64,000 bases of DNA from CAIKNB01 sp964415965 (GCA_964415965.1 CAYQCK010000002.1:248001-312000); one strand, 5' to 3'. Shown: positions 8,444 through 16,570, counted from the stretch's first letter. The notes: generated by a model from the sequence alone, not told the origin. Program-made: numbers and translations.

Positions 8444-9184
8444 TCACTCGATCCCCCTCCATTCCTTTATCGCCTTCTCCCACCTCTCCATCGTCCCGCA
8501 GTCATACCACGGCCCGTCGAGCTGGCAACCGGCGAGGCGCCGCTCCTCGGCCAAACGCGGGAACAGGTCTTTCTCGAACATCAAAAACCTCGGTGCGGGC
8601 GAATGGTTATTCGCCCCTACTTCATCGAATACCGACGGTTCGATGACGTACAAGCCGGACGAGATGAGCGTGGACGGCGGGATTTCCGGCTTCTCGTGGA
8701 ACCGCGCGATGCGGTGCCCGTCCATCTCGGCCACGCCGTATTCCGACGGGTTCGGCACTCGGACCAACGCGATGGTCACGGCGTGGCTCGGATCCTCGGT
8801 TTTGCGCTCGGCATGGAAGGACGCCAGTCGCGTCAGGTCCAGACCCTTGAGCTCGTCGCCGTTCGTCACGAACAACGGACCCTCTCCCCTCTCGACCTCG
8901 TGGACCAGCGCGCCCATGGTACCCATGGCTTCTTTCTCTTCGAACAATTTTATCCGCACGGGCGCATGGTCATCCGCCCCAGCCGCCCACTCTTCGAATT
9001 TTTTCTTCCACGCCGTGGGATAGATGACGGTCAAGTCATCGACCCCATGCCGCGCGAACAGCTTGGCGAGCCACGTCGCGATGGGCGTGCCTTGGACGGT
9101 CACGAGCGGCTTGGGCGTCTCGAGCGTGACCGGCCGCAGCCGCGTTCCCTGCCCGCCGGCGAGGATGATGGCGCGCTTTATCAT
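8444..9184 (-). CDS. Sugar-phosphate nucleotidyltransferase
   Basis: 246 residues. GT-A fold nucleotidyltransferase with AGGQGTRLRPVTLETPKPLV at residues 9-28 (nucleotide loop and catalytic Arg/Lys), FVTNGDEL (metal site) and FHEKPE. Such enzymes make NDP-sugars (RmlA, GlmU or mannose-1-phosphate guanylyltransferase type); the exact sugar cannot be read. Two stretches, GADDHAP at 69-75 and GANNHSPAP at about 189-197, are encoded by copies of a palindromic repeat inserted in frame. It follows the DedA gene by 4 bases and is co-transcribed with it. Confidence 0.9.
   Translation of the reverse strand: MIKRAIILAGGQGTRLRPVTLETPKPLVTVQGTPIATWLAKLFARHGVDDLTVIYPTAWKKKFEEWAAGADDHAPVRIKLFEEKEAMGTMGALVHEVERGEGPLFVTNGDELKGLDLTRLASFHAERKTEDPSHAVTIALVRVPNPSEYGVAEMDGHRIARFHEKPEIPPSTLISSGLYVIEPSVFDEVGANNHSPAPRFLMFEKDLFPRLAEERRLAGCQLDGPWYDCGTMERWEKAIKEWRGIE
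8597..8616. repeat. Palindromic repeat inside the nucleotidyltransferase gene
   Basis: GGGCGAATGGTTATTCGCCC, a nearly perfect palindrome. Near-identical copies lie at 51794-51813 (intergenic) and, diverged, at 8960-8979. Here it is translated in frame as part of GANNHSP. Confidence 0.75.
8960..8979. repeat. Diverged second palindromic repeat in the same gene
   Basis: GGGCGCATGGTCATCCGCCC keeps the GGGCG/CGCCC arms and the same reading frame (GADDHAP) as the copy at 8597-8616. Confidence 0.6.
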
Positions 9185-9188
9185 AATT

Positions 9189-9833
9189 TCACTTTTCGGG
9201 ATTCCGGTATTTCGCCTTGTAAGCCTCGACGACGAGCGGCATCACCGAGATGATGATTATCGCCAGGATGACGAAAAAGAAATTCTCTCGCACTTGCGGG
9301 ATGTTGCCGAAGAAATACCCGGCCGGCACGAACAGCCCAATCCAGACCACGGCGCCCAAGACGTTGTAGTGGAGGAACTTGAGGTAATTCATCTTGCCGA
9401 TGCCGGCCACGAACGGCGCGAACGTGCGCATGATGGGGATGAAGCGCGCGAGGAAGATGGTCTTGCCGCCGTGCTTCTCGTAGAACTTCTGGGCCTTGTC
9501 GATATGCTTCTGGTTGATGGGGACCTTCGGGCTGGCGATGATCTTCTTCCCGAAGAAGCGTCCGATCCAATAGTTCGTGGTATCCCCCAGGAACGCGGCC
9601 AGCCAGAGGACGAAGAGCAAAGCCGCCAGGTTGAACGACCCGACGGCCGCGAAAGCCCCGGCCGCGAAGAGCAGCGAATCGCCCGGCAAGAACGGCGTGA
9701 AGACCAAGCCGGTCTCGGCGAAGACGATGGCGAACAGGATGGCGTAGGTCAGCGCGCCGTAACGCACGATGATTTCGCCCAAGTGGACGTCGATATGCAG
9801 GATGAAATCGATGAGTTGGAGGATGATGTCCAT
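9189..9833 (-). CDS. DedA family membrane protein
   Basis: 214 residues from the ATG at 9833; an upstream in-frame start at 9884 is less likely because a -10 box TATCAT (9844-9849) lies between them. DedA-superfamily features are clear: the re-entrant segment FLPGDSLLFAAGAFAAVG, then DTTNYWIGRFFGKK, and FYEKHGGKTIFLARFIPIMR with the conserved basic and proline residues, followed by terminal membrane helices. Some family members flip lipid carriers such as undecaprenyl phosphate. Co-transcribed with the downstream nucleotidyltransferase, which would fit envelope sugar assembly; that link is inference. Confidence 0.93.
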   Translation of the reverse strand: MDIILQLIDFILHIDVHLGEIIVRYGALTYAILFAIVFAETGLVFTPFLPGDSLLFAAGAFAAVGSFNLAALLFVLWLAAFLGDTTNYWIGRFFGKKIIASPKVPINQKHIDKAQKFYEKHGGKTIFLARFIPIMRTFAPFVAGIGKMNYLKFLHYNVLGAVVWIGLFVPAGYFFGNIPQVRENFFFVILAIIIISVMPLVVEAYKAKYRNPEK

Positions 9834-9881
9834 AAGCCAAACAATGATAGCAGCAAATCCTGACCCTGTGTCCAGTCTCGA

Positions 9882-9907
9882 CAAAACCCGCCGGACGGCG
9901 GGTTTTG
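9882..9907 (-). terminator. Intrinsic terminator after the HNH gene
   Basis: CAAAACCCGCC pairs perfectly with GGCGGGTTTTG around GGAC. It lies about 95 bases after the stop at 10002 and just upstream of the DedA promoter; the A/T arms make it potentially bidirectional. Confidence 0.75.
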
Positions 9908-10001
9908 CGGTGGTGGCTCAAAGTGAAGGATGTCCGAACCCTTACCCCATGTAACTCAAACATCAGTTAGTCAGCAAATCCTTCCGACGTCGGCTCTCTT
10001 A

Positions 10002-10589
10002 CTATTCTTCAAAATATTTCCTGCGATAGAGGGTTCCATTAGACTCCTTGTATTCAAATCCATAGTAGCGACCTATTCCCAGCGTTCGGTTTTTATACCA
10101 TTTCGCAAATTCATTCTTGCGGATCTGACAAGCAACCTTATCAAAACTAATCTTATCATCATCCGATAGAGAGCTGCGCAGTAATGATTCTTCAAATGCT
10201 TCATTTCCTGTAGGGATCCAGCCACATCGTTTCAGGAATTCGTGTTCAGAGCCATCGAGCCACAGTTGATAGTATTCCTTAAGCCCACTTTTAAGAAATT
10301 CTTTTATCGGTTCGGCTACGGTATTTTCGTTAATGTTCTTTTCCCTACAGTATTCCGTTTTAAACCACTCTTTGAGAGGTGAGCGATGACGCGCATTACA
10401 TCTGAGACAGCAGAAAGTCACCCATGTCGGATCATTGCCCGGAGGATATACATGCTCAATGGTTGCATAGTCATAATTATTTGTGCGATCTTTCCAATCC
10501 GGCATGTAGACTCCACAGTAAACACAATTCGTATCCCTTATTCGGATTTTATCTAACACATCCTCCGGCAGTCCGTACTTATTCTTCAT
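10002..10589 (-). CDS. HNH endonuclease, AT-rich
   Basis: 195 residues. The HNH zinc-finger pattern is visible: CVYCG, then TIEHVYPPGNDPTWVTFCCL and RCNARH, with the EH pair as the catalytic His region. The C-terminal half (DKISFDKVACQIRKNEFAKW) is unrecognised. Base composition is much more AT-rich than the rest of the window and codons end often in A/T, which suggests recent transfer. It forms an island with the next HNH gene beside tRNA-Val. It could be a restriction or homing-type nuclease; no methyltransferase partner is present. Confidence 0.85.
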   Translation of the reverse strand: MKNKYGLPEDVLDKIRIRDTNCVYCGVYMPDWKDRTNNYDYATIEHVYPPGNDPTWVTFCCLRCNARHRSPLKEWFKTEYCREKNINENTVAEPIKEFLKSGLKEYYQLWLDGSEHEFLKRCGWIPTGNEAFEESLLRSSLSDDDKISFDKVACQIRKNEFAKWYKNRTLGIGRYYGFEYKESNGTLYRRKYFEE

Positions 10590-10603
10590 AAATTCACTAT
10601 AAT

Positions 10604-10969
10604 TTAGTTACTGTAATGTTTCCGTTTCTGATCGGCCCTGTGACACCTATGATGCACGAGTCTGACATTTTTAATCTTATATCCCTTAACCGGATCATGT
10701 CTATCAAGCTCAATCTCCTTCTTCGGCATCTTCTTGCCACAGATAGCACACAAGCCCCCTTGACGCTCCCACATAATTTCCTTGAGTTTCCGACGGAGCG
10801 TTGGCGTTCCTCGCTCCTCGTACTCAAGCCACTTGCGGAGCTTTCGACGATACGCGAAGACAAGCTTTGTTTTGCGCTTTGAAAGCTCCTGGATCTTCTC
10901 TTCCATCTCATCAAACAGTGCTCTCGCATGCAAGAGCTGCTTTTCGTTAAGGCGTGGCGTATCTCCCAT
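10604..10969 (-). CDS. Small HNH nuclease
   Basis: 121 residues from the ATG at 10969 (an alternative ATG lies at 10981). The N-terminal half is a charged helix (ARALFDEMEEKIQELSKRKT). The HNH core follows: CAICGKKMPKKEIELDRHDP, then RLVHHRCHRADQ, giving two Cys pairs and the DRH catalytic segment. It ends 14 bases before the 195-residue HNH gene, and both share the low-GC composition. A stand-alone nuclease of mobile character is likely; the target is unknown. Confidence 0.82.
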   Translation of the reverse strand: MGDTPRLNEKQLLHARALFDEMEEKIQELSKRKTKLVFAYRRKLRKWLEYEERGTPTLRRKLKEIMWERQGGLCAICGKKMPKKEIELDRHDPVKGYKIKNVRLVHHRCHRADQKRKHYSN

Positions 10970-11033
10970 ACTAGCAATCATTCTATCAGTCAGAGGCACA
11001 AAATGTAATCTTGGGCTCAATAAACAAAAGAAC

Positions 11034-11049
11034 CCGCCCTCTCGGGCGG
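11034..11049 (-). terminator. Terminator after tRNA-Val
   Basis: CCGCCC pairs with GGGCGG around a 4-base loop; on the minus strand it is followed by GTTCTTTTGTTT. It begins 9 bases after the encoded CCA of tRNA-Val. Confidence 0.75.
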
Positions 11050-11058
11050 ATTCCATTG

Positions 11059-11135
11059 TGGTGGACGTTGCAGGATTCGAACCTGCGACCTTTCGAATGT
11101 GAATCGAACGCTCTAACCAACTGAGCTAAACGTCC
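11059..11135 (-). tRNA. tRNA-Val (CAC)
   Basis: 77 bases with an encoded CCA. The cloverleaf reads: acceptor GGACGTT/AACGTCC, D-arm GCTC...GAGC, anticodon stem TTCGA/TCGAA with loop TTCACAT (anticodon CAC), and T-arm GCAGG-TTCGAAT-CCTGC. Its 3' end faces the AT-rich HNH island, the usual orientation for integration at a tRNA gene. Confidence 0.95.
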
Positions 11136-11204
11136 ATTTGGTGCCGAGAGCTTATCCGAAAGTTCGGATTTCGGCAAGGCCGCAAACGCCTTGGGGAAAT
11201 ATGC

Positions 11205-11210
11205 TAGACT
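11205..11210 (+). promoter_or_regulatory. -10 box close to the prmC start
   Basis: GC-TAGACT ends 6 bases before the prmC ATG, with no Shine-Dalgarno. The same TTGCTAGACT/TGCTAGACT form precedes the 55-residue gene at 44385. Confidence 0.5.
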
Positions 11211-11216
11211 TCCCGC

Positions 11217-12164
11217 ATGACCATCGCCGAAACCCTGCGCGACGCCGCGCCGAAACTCCAGCCCAAAAAGATCGTCTGCGACCTGGACCGGGACGTTGGG
11301 CGTCTTGAAGCCGAGATTCTGCTGGCGCATGTCTTGAAACGCGACCGGGCCTGGCTCTTGGCGCATCCCGAGCACCCAATACCCAGCCCCCAGTCCCGCA
11401 TCTTTATGGAGCTCGTCTCCCGCCGCGCCAAACAAGAACCCATCGCCTACATCCTAGGCCGCAAAGAATTCTACAGCCGCGACTTCAAAGTCACGCCCGA
11501 CGTCCTCATCCCCCGTCCGGAGACGGAATTGATGGTCGACCTGGTTAAAAATGCCCTTCCCCGGCTTGACCGGGGAATCCATCCGATGGATTCCCGCCTT
11601 CGCGGGAATGACAGCAAGGTGATGATTTGGGACCTCGGCACCGGCTCCGGCGCGTTGGCCGTGACGCTCGCCAAGGAAATCGAATGCTCGACCGTCCTCG
11701 CCACCGACATCTCGCCCAAGGCGCTCTCTGTCGCCCGCCGCAACGCCAAGACTTACAACGCCAAAAACATCTCCTTCCTCGCGGCTGATCTGCTGGATGA
11801 AAAAGTCCTCTCACGGCTCCGTCGGGCAGCGAAGAAATTCCCCACGCTCGTCATCGCCGCCAACCTCCCCTATCTCCCGGATTCGGATAAGAAAATCCTC
11901 GACGCCGATGTCGTCGGATTCGAACCTTCGAAAGCCCTCTTCGCCGGCAAAGACGGCCTGGCGCTCATCCAGAAATTCCTGGCGCAGCTCGCACGGCATC
12001 AGGGCTCGCTGGGGTTCAAGACAATCCATGCGTACCTTGAGTTCGATCCGCCGCAGGCCGCGGAACTGAAAAAGATGACGAAAAAACTTTTCCCGAAGGC
12101 AGACACGGAAATCCATAAGGACCTGGCCGATAGGGATCGCGTTTTCGTGCTATCCTTGCCGTGA
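11217..12164 (+). CDS. prmC: Release factor glutamine methyltransferase
   Basis: 315 residues. It methylates the GGQ glutamine of peptide release factors, using SAM. The N-terminal helical domain (about 1-90) and RPETE at 100-104 precede the SAM loop IWDLGTGSGALA at 137-148, TDISPKAL and the catalytic NLPY at 216-219, the variant of NPPY. Two segments are repeat-derived and inserted in frame: residues 52-61 (EHPIPSPQSR) and about 114-134 (a run of three small palindromes). Both fall in loops, so the enzyme may still work. The next gene overlaps the stop by 4 bases (GTGA). Confidence 0.93.
   Translation: MTIAETLRDAAPKLQPKKIVCDLDRDVGRLEAEILLAHVLKRDRAWLLAHPEHPIPSPQSRIFMELVSRRAKQEPIAYILGRKEFYSRDFKVTPDVLIPRPETELMVDLVKNALPRLDRGIHPMDSRLRGNDSKVMIWDLGTGSGALAVTLAKEIECSTVLATDISPKALSVARRNAKTYNAKNISFLAADLLDEKVLSRLRRAAKKFPTLVIAANLPYLPDSDKKILDADVVGFEPSKALFAGKDGLALIQKFLAQLARHQGSLGFKTIHAYLEFDPPQAAELKKMTKKLFPKADTEIHKDLADRDRVFVLSLP
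11370..11399. repeat. CCCA-rich repeat inside prmC
   Basis: Contains ACCCAGCCCCCAGTCCC after ACCCAAT; a close match, AGCTCCCAACTCCCAGCCCC, lies upstream of gatB at 39441-39466. It encodes EHPIPSPQSR in frame. Confidence 0.5.
11557..11611. repeat. Triple-palindrome repeat inserted in prmC
   Basis: Three consecutive hairpins: TTCCCCGG-CTTGA-CCGGGGAA (11557-11577), TCCAT-CCG-ATGGA (11578-11590) and TTCCCGC-CTTC-GCGGGAA (11591-11608), then TGAC. A related hairpin with the GGAATGAC ending is at 41041-41062. The insert is read through in frame as PRLDRGIHPMDSRLRGNDS. Confidence 0.8.
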
Positions 12165-14599
12165 ATATGCCAGAGATTCCCGGCAATCCATTCACGACCG
12201 CGAACCCAATCGAAGCCAAACCCCGAGGCGCCGAACTGACCCAGGACCGCCGCGTGTCGGCCCATGAACGCCAGAAGCTTTTGGATAACGCCAAAGCCCT
12301 GCTTCAAGAATGGTTCGGGACCGACAGACTCCCTAAAGAGCTCCTCGAGCAGACCTTGGACATCCGCCGATCCATCACGCGACGCACTGAAGCCGAAAGC
12401 TACGTCGAGAACCTGTCGCCAGAGACGCTCGAGGAAATCCGCGCGCTAACCCTGCGCATCGCGCGGTTCAAGGACAAAGGTTCGGACGAAGACAGTCCGC
12501 TGACGCCTGAAGAAGAATCGCTCGGCGCCACCCTCGAACGCTATTTCGACGCCTTCCGTGAGGCCGAGAATGCGCGGTGCTTCCGCAACACGGTGCGCGC
12601 CGAAAAGGCCGAGGTCGTCCGCGAGACCCAGGTCGGTAAGCGCGTTTTCTATACCAAAGAAGCGCGCCAAGAATTCGCCGAAAAGGAATTCCCCGAAGAA
12701 ATACTGTTCAAGCGCCTCGAGGAAAAATTTTCCAAGGCCGGATTCACTCCGGACGAAATCAAGGAGCTTGTCCGCCTGTGCGACATCGAAGACCTGCATG
12801 CCCTGCCCATCCACGAGGTCCAGACCATCAAGTACACCAACAGCCTGTTCGAGCGCTACCTCAAGGGCGAAAAGGGCAAGTTCCTGGCGTTGTCAGTAGC
12901 CCTGATGGTACCCGCTCTCATCCAAGGCGTGGCCCCGTCGCTACTGGCCGGTGCTTTCAAGGAATCCGGCGTGGACATCACCCAAATCGGCCTGTTCGGC
13001 CTGGCCCAGGTCGCCGGCGGCGCCACGACCATCGGAATCAACGCCTGGTTCGAGAAGTTCATGAAAGGCAACCTGACCAAGCCCGGCGGGTTCAACGAAC
13101 GGATGGCCGAGAACTTCGCCCACTTTCCCGGCGGAAGCATCCGCGAGCACGGCATGGACGCCATCCGCCGCAAAGCCGGCAACGCCCAATATGGCTACGA
13201 GCAGGTTATGCGGACCGTGAGCTACAACCTCCTCCCGACCATCACCACGCTCGTGACGAGCATCGCCGTCCTGGGCTACAAAAGTCCGGCGCTCGCCGCC
13301 GGGACCATGGCCGGAGCCGGCCTCATGCTGGCCCTGGACCAACAGATGAAGAAGCGCGGAAAATTCTGGGAAAAACGCGAGGCTTCGAAAAAACGGGCAG
13401 ACGAGCTCGCCCAAGCCTTAAGCGAACAGATGAGCGCCCACCTGGAGACCGTGCTGTCCGGCGAAAAGGACAAGCTCCAGGAACGCTTGCAGGCCCTGAT
13501 GCGCGATGCGCGGGCAGCCAAATCCCAAGAAACGCTTCTGCGCGTGGTCGAGCAGAACACCTACCGCTTCTTCGGCGCCCTTAACGCCATCATCGCCGCG
13601 ACCGTCACCTTCCTGACGAACGGCGGCTCGAGCGGTTTTGTCGCCGCCCTGGTCTATTCCAGCAACTTCAACGAAGGCATGCGGACCATGCTCGAGACCA
13701 AACGCGAGCTGATGTCCTCGATTCAGGACATCATGGAGATGGAGCTCATGTTCAACGGCCACGCCGAGGAAGAAAAGAGGCTGGAGGCCGAACGCATCGG
13801 CATGGACCAGGTTCAGGGCAACGACATCGTGCTCGACCGCATCACCATCCGCTACAAGGACCGCAAAATCCTGGACAACGCTTCAGCGCGCATCCCGGGC
13901 GGGTCGTTCTGCAGCATCCGCGGCGAATCCGGCGGCGGCAAATCGACTTTGCTCAAGATCATGTCCGGCTATTACTCCCCGACGAGCGGCCGAGCGTATT
14001 TCGGCGCCGCCGAAAGGACGGGCGAGAACGGCGAAAAGACGCTTGAATCCGTGCCGGTCAAAGACATCAAGAAAGCCGGCCCTGACGCCATCTACCGCAA
14101 GATGGCCTACCTCTCGCAATTCCCCTACATCTTCGAAGGCACAATCCGCGACAACCTGATGTTCGGCGTAAGCGGCGAGGTGGAAGAAGAGGAAATCCAG
14201 GAAATCCTGAAGCAGGTCGGCCTGACCAAGCGCTTCCCCAACCTGCAGGAAAAACTGACCGGCGGCCGCGGCGACCAGAGCGGCACGTCGGGCGGCGAGA
14301 CATCGCGCATCGGCCTGGCGCGCACCCTACTCAAAATCCGCGCCGAAAAATCGCGCGTCGTCTTTTTGGATGAGCCGACGGCCTCGGTCGACCCCAAGAC
14401 CAAGCTCGACATCGCGCGCATCCTGAACGAAGAAAAATCCAAGCACCCAGAAACCACGTTCGTGATCATCAGCCACGACAATGAGTTTCTGGACTTGCTC
14501 GACCTGGACCAGAACATCACGTCCGAACGAGGCAAGCTTATGGCCGAGAAGCTGAAGAAGAAGCCTACCTCACCTCAATCTCCGCCCCGAGTTTCTTGA
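12161..14599 (+). CDS. ABC exporter, fused membrane and ATPase domains
   Basis: 812 residues from GTG at 12161 (an ATG two codons on is an alternative). About 225 N-terminal helical, charged residues precede a transmembrane domain (about 235-540, with KGKFLALSVALMVPALIQGV and YNLLPTITTLVTSIAVLGYK). The ATPase domain runs from about 555: Walker A GESGGGKST, signature variant TSGGETSRIGLAR instead of LSGGQ, Walker B RVVFLDEPTASVD and the switch HDNEF. Substrate unknown. It is translationally coupled to prmC and its last 35 bases overlap the murA end on the other strand. Confidence 0.9.
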   Translation: MNMPEIPGNPFTTANPIEAKPRGAELTQDRRVSAHERQKLLDNAKALLQEWFGTDRLPKELLEQTLDIRRSITRRTEAESYVENLSPETLEEIRALTLRIARFKDKGSDEDSPLTPEEESLGATLERYFDAFREAENARCFRNTVRAEKAEVVRETQVGKRVFYTKEARQEFAEKEFPEEILFKRLEEKFSKAGFTPDEIKELVRLCDIEDLHALPIHEVQTIKYTNSLFERYLKGEKGKFLALSVALMVPALIQGVAPSLLAGAFKESGVDITQIGLFGLAQVAGGATTIGINAWFEKFMKGNLTKPGGFNERMAENFAHFPGGSIREHGMDAIRRKAGNAQYGYEQVMRTVSYNLLPTITTLVTSIAVLGYKSPALAAGTMAGAGLMLALDQQMKKRGKFWEKREASKKRADELAQALSEQMSAHLETVLSGEKDKLQERLQALMRDARAAKSQETLLRVVEQNTYRFFGALNAIIAATVTFLTNGGSSGFVAALVYSSNFNEGMRTMLETKRELMSSIQDIMEMELMFNGHAEEEKRLEAERIGMDQVQGNDIVLDRITIRYKDRKILDNASARIPGGSFCSIRGESGGGKSTLLKIMSGYYSPTSGRAYFGAAERTGENGEKTLESVPVKDIKKAGPDAIYRKMAYLSQFPYIFEGTIRDNLMFGVSGEVEEEEIQEILKQVGLTKRFPNLQEKLTGGRGDQSGTSGGETSRIGLARTLLKIRAEKSRVVFLDEPTASVDPKTKLDIARILNEEKSKHPETTFVIISHDNEFLDLLDLDQNITSERGKLMAEKLKKKPTSPQSPPRVS

Positions 14600-15881
14600 G
14601 CTTGCCGATTATGTCTTCGTAGCCGCGTTCGATGGTCTCGACGTTGGTTATTTTTGATTTGCCCTTGGCCACCAGCGCGGCGATGAGGTAGCTGAAGCCG
14701 GCGCGCAGGTCCGGGATGCGGATGTCGGCCGCCTTGAGCGGCGTCGGGCCGACGATGATGGCGCTGTGGCGATAGTCGCGGTTCTGGTAGCGGCACGGCT
14801 TGGAGCCGAGGCATTCGTGGTGAAGCTGGATGTTGGCGCCCATCTGACGCAGCGCGTCGGTATAGCCGAAGCGGTTCTCGTAGACCGTCTCGTGGACGAT
14901 GGATACGCCCTGGGCCTGGGTCAAAAGCATGACGAACGGCTGCTGCCAGTCGGTCATGAAGCCGGGATGGACATCGGTCTCGACCACGATGGGTTGGAGC
15001 TTGTCCGCATGGCCGAAGAGTATCCCGTCGTCGCGCACTTCGTACGGCACGCCGATGCGCCGTAAGGCGTTGAGGTACGCCAGCATGTCGACCTGCCGCG
15101 CTTCCTCGACAAAGACCTCGCCGCCGGTCAGGGCCGCGGCCGCGGCGAACGATGCCGCCTCGATGCGGTCCGGGATGACGCGGTGCGTGGCGCCATGGAG
15201 CGCTTCCACGCCTTCGATGACCCAGGTGCGGTTGACTTCGAGTTTGATGAGCGCGCCCATGGACTGGAGCAGCATGGCCAAATCGACGATCTCCGGCTCC
15301 ATGGCCGCGTTCCTGATGATGGTCGTGCCTTCGGCCAGCACCGCCGAGAGCATCACGTTCTCGGTCGCGCCGACCGACGGGAACGGCAGCTCGATGACCG
15401 CGCCTTTCAGCTTCTTGGCCCGCGCCAGGTACGTCTTGCCTTCGCAAGCGATGCTGACGCCCATCTTCTGCAGCGCTTCGATATGGAAATCCACGGTCCG
15501 TCCGCCGATGGAACATCCGCCCAAGGACGGGATGACCGCCTCGCCGAAGCGATGGAGCAAAGGCCCGAGGAACAGGATGGGGATGCGGTTCTTGCCGCTG
15601 AACGCCTCCGAGACCTTGGCGCTCTTGAGCTTGGAGGCGTCGACCGTCACTTGGTCGCCGCGCCGCGTGAGCTTGGCCCCGATGTCGCTTAGCATCTCGG
15701 CCGTGACCGCCACGTCGCCGATGTCCGGCACGTTGCGCAGCACGACCTTGTCGTCGGTCAGCAAAGCGGCCACAAGCTCTTTCGTCGCCGCGTTCTTGGC
15801 GCCCGCGACCTTGACCCTCCCCTTCAGCGGCTTTCCGCCCTGGATGAGGTACGCGCGTTCTTTGGTTTGTTTGGATGGCAT
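14565..15881 (-). CDS. murA: UDP-N-acetylglucosamine 1-carboxyvinyltransferase
   Basis: 438 residues from the ATG at 15881. It transfers enolpyruvate from PEP to UDP-GlcNAc, the first committed step of peptidoglycan synthesis. Conserved features are AGAKNAA (27-33), the catalytic Cys123 in SLGGCSIGGRTVDFHI, TGGEVFVEEARQVDMLAYL and the C-terminal DLRAGFSYLIAALVA. With Cys123 present it should be fosfomycin-sensitive by family knowledge. A -10 box sits 6 bases before the ATG. Its 3' end overlaps the convergent ABC gene by 35 bases. Confidence 0.96.
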   Translation of the reverse strand: MPSKQTKERAYLIQGGKPLKGRVKVAGAKNAATKELVAALLTDDKVVLRNVPDIGDVAVTAEMLSDIGAKLTRRGDQVTVDASKLKSAKVSEAFSGKNRIPILFLGPLLHRFGEAVIPSLGGCSIGGRTVDFHIEALQKMGVSIACEGKTYLARAKKLKGAVIELPFPSVGATENVMLSAVLAEGTTIIRNAAMEPEIVDLAMLLQSMGALIKLEVNRTWVIEGVEALHGATHRVIPDRIEAASFAAAAALTGGEVFVEEARQVDMLAYLNALRRIGVPYEVRDDGILFGHADKLQPIVVETDVHPGFMTDWQQPFVMLLTQAQGVSIVHETVYENRFGYTDALRQMGANIQLHHECLGSKPCRYQNRDYRHSAIIVGPTPLKAADIRIPDLRAGFSYLIAALVAKGKSKITNVETIERGYEDIIGKLKKLGAEIEVR

Positions 15882-15887
15882 GGAAGG

Positions 15888-15893
15888 ATGGTA
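15888..15893 (-). promoter_or_regulatory. -10 box close to the murA start
   Basis: GC-TACCAT on the minus strand ends 6 bases before the murA ATG; no Shine-Dalgarno is present. Confidence 0.5.
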
Positions 15894-15918
15894 GCCCAGG
15901 CTCAACAAAAAGAAAACG

Positions 15919-15948
15919 TCTTCCTGAGCGCAGCGAAGGATCTTCAAG
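15919..15948. repeat. Short dispersed repeat upstream of murA
   Basis: CTTCCTGAGCGCAGCGAAGG followed by ATCTTCAAG. I recognise the CCTGAGCGnAGCGAAGGATC core as a widespread bacterial intergenic repeat type; no second copy was found in this window. Confidence 0.4.
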
Positions 15949-16011
15949 ACAGGACCGCAAACGAGACGTTGTTGCTAAACGGTTCTTGAGTTGATAACTT
16001 GGATCGACTCT

Positions 16012-16542
16012 ATGCTTCTCGGCCTCCCACGCGGCATCGTCAAACTCGTACCCTACGACCCCGAATGGGCCAAGCTCTACCGAGACGAAAAAACCCGCAT
16101 CGAAGAAGGGCTCGGCGACCGTGCTCTCGGGGTCGAACACATCGGATCGACCGCCATCCCAGGCATGGACGCCAAACCGATCCTCGACCTCATGGTCGCT
16201 GTGCCTCAAATCCAGGATTTCGACGGATACGTCCCTCTCTTGGAGGAGCTTGGCTATCAATTCAGGCGGGATAACCGCAGCGACCAGCAACATGTCCTGT
16301 TCGTGAAAGGCCCGGAAGAGAACCGGACGCATTATCTTAAAATGACGACGAAAGATTCAGAATTTTGGCGCGAACATATCCTATTCCGTGATTACCTGAT
16401 CCGACATCCGGAGCGCGCCGGAGCCTATCGCCAACTTAAACACGAACTGCTTGAAAAACACGGAGGTCTGCGGGAGAAATACACGGACGACAAGTCAGCC
16501 TTCATCCGAGAGACGCTTAATCTCGCGGAGCAAGAGCCATAA
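16012..16542 (+). CDS. GrpB family protein (UPF0157)
   Basis: 176 residues from the ATG at 16012 (a TTG 7 codons earlier is possible). It is a nucleotidyltransferase-fold protein with the family signature VKLVPYDPEWAKLYRDE, GVEHIGSTAIPGMDAKPILD, HYLKM and the C-terminal KSAFIRETL. The GS..(P)...K..(D) layout resembles polymerase-beta-type active sites. The biological role of GrpB/UPF0157 proteins is unproven. A single gene ended by the terminator at 16542. Confidence 0.92.
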   Translation: MLLGLPRGIVKLVPYDPEWAKLYRDEKTRIEEGLGDRALGVEHIGSTAIPGMDAKPILDLMVAVPQIQDFDGYVPLLEELGYQFRRDNRSDQQHVLFVKGPEENRTHYLKMTTKDSEFWREHILFRDYLIRHPERAGAYRQLKHELLEKHGGLREKYTDDKSAFIRETLNLAEQEP

Positions 16543-16565
16543 AAACCCGGCCTAGGCCGGGTTTT
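16542..16565. terminator. Bidirectional terminator
   Basis: AAAACCCGGCC-TA-GGCCGGGTTTT, a perfect 11-base stem. It overlaps the last base of the GrpB stop and lies 6 bases after the convergent DUF3048 stop at 16571, serving both. Confidence 0.85.
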
Positions 16566-16570
16566 GGATT

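Noticed and set aside
9830..11135. attL/attR pair flanking the HNH island
   Set aside because: No copy of the tRNA-Val 3' end or other direct repeat was found near 9830-10000.
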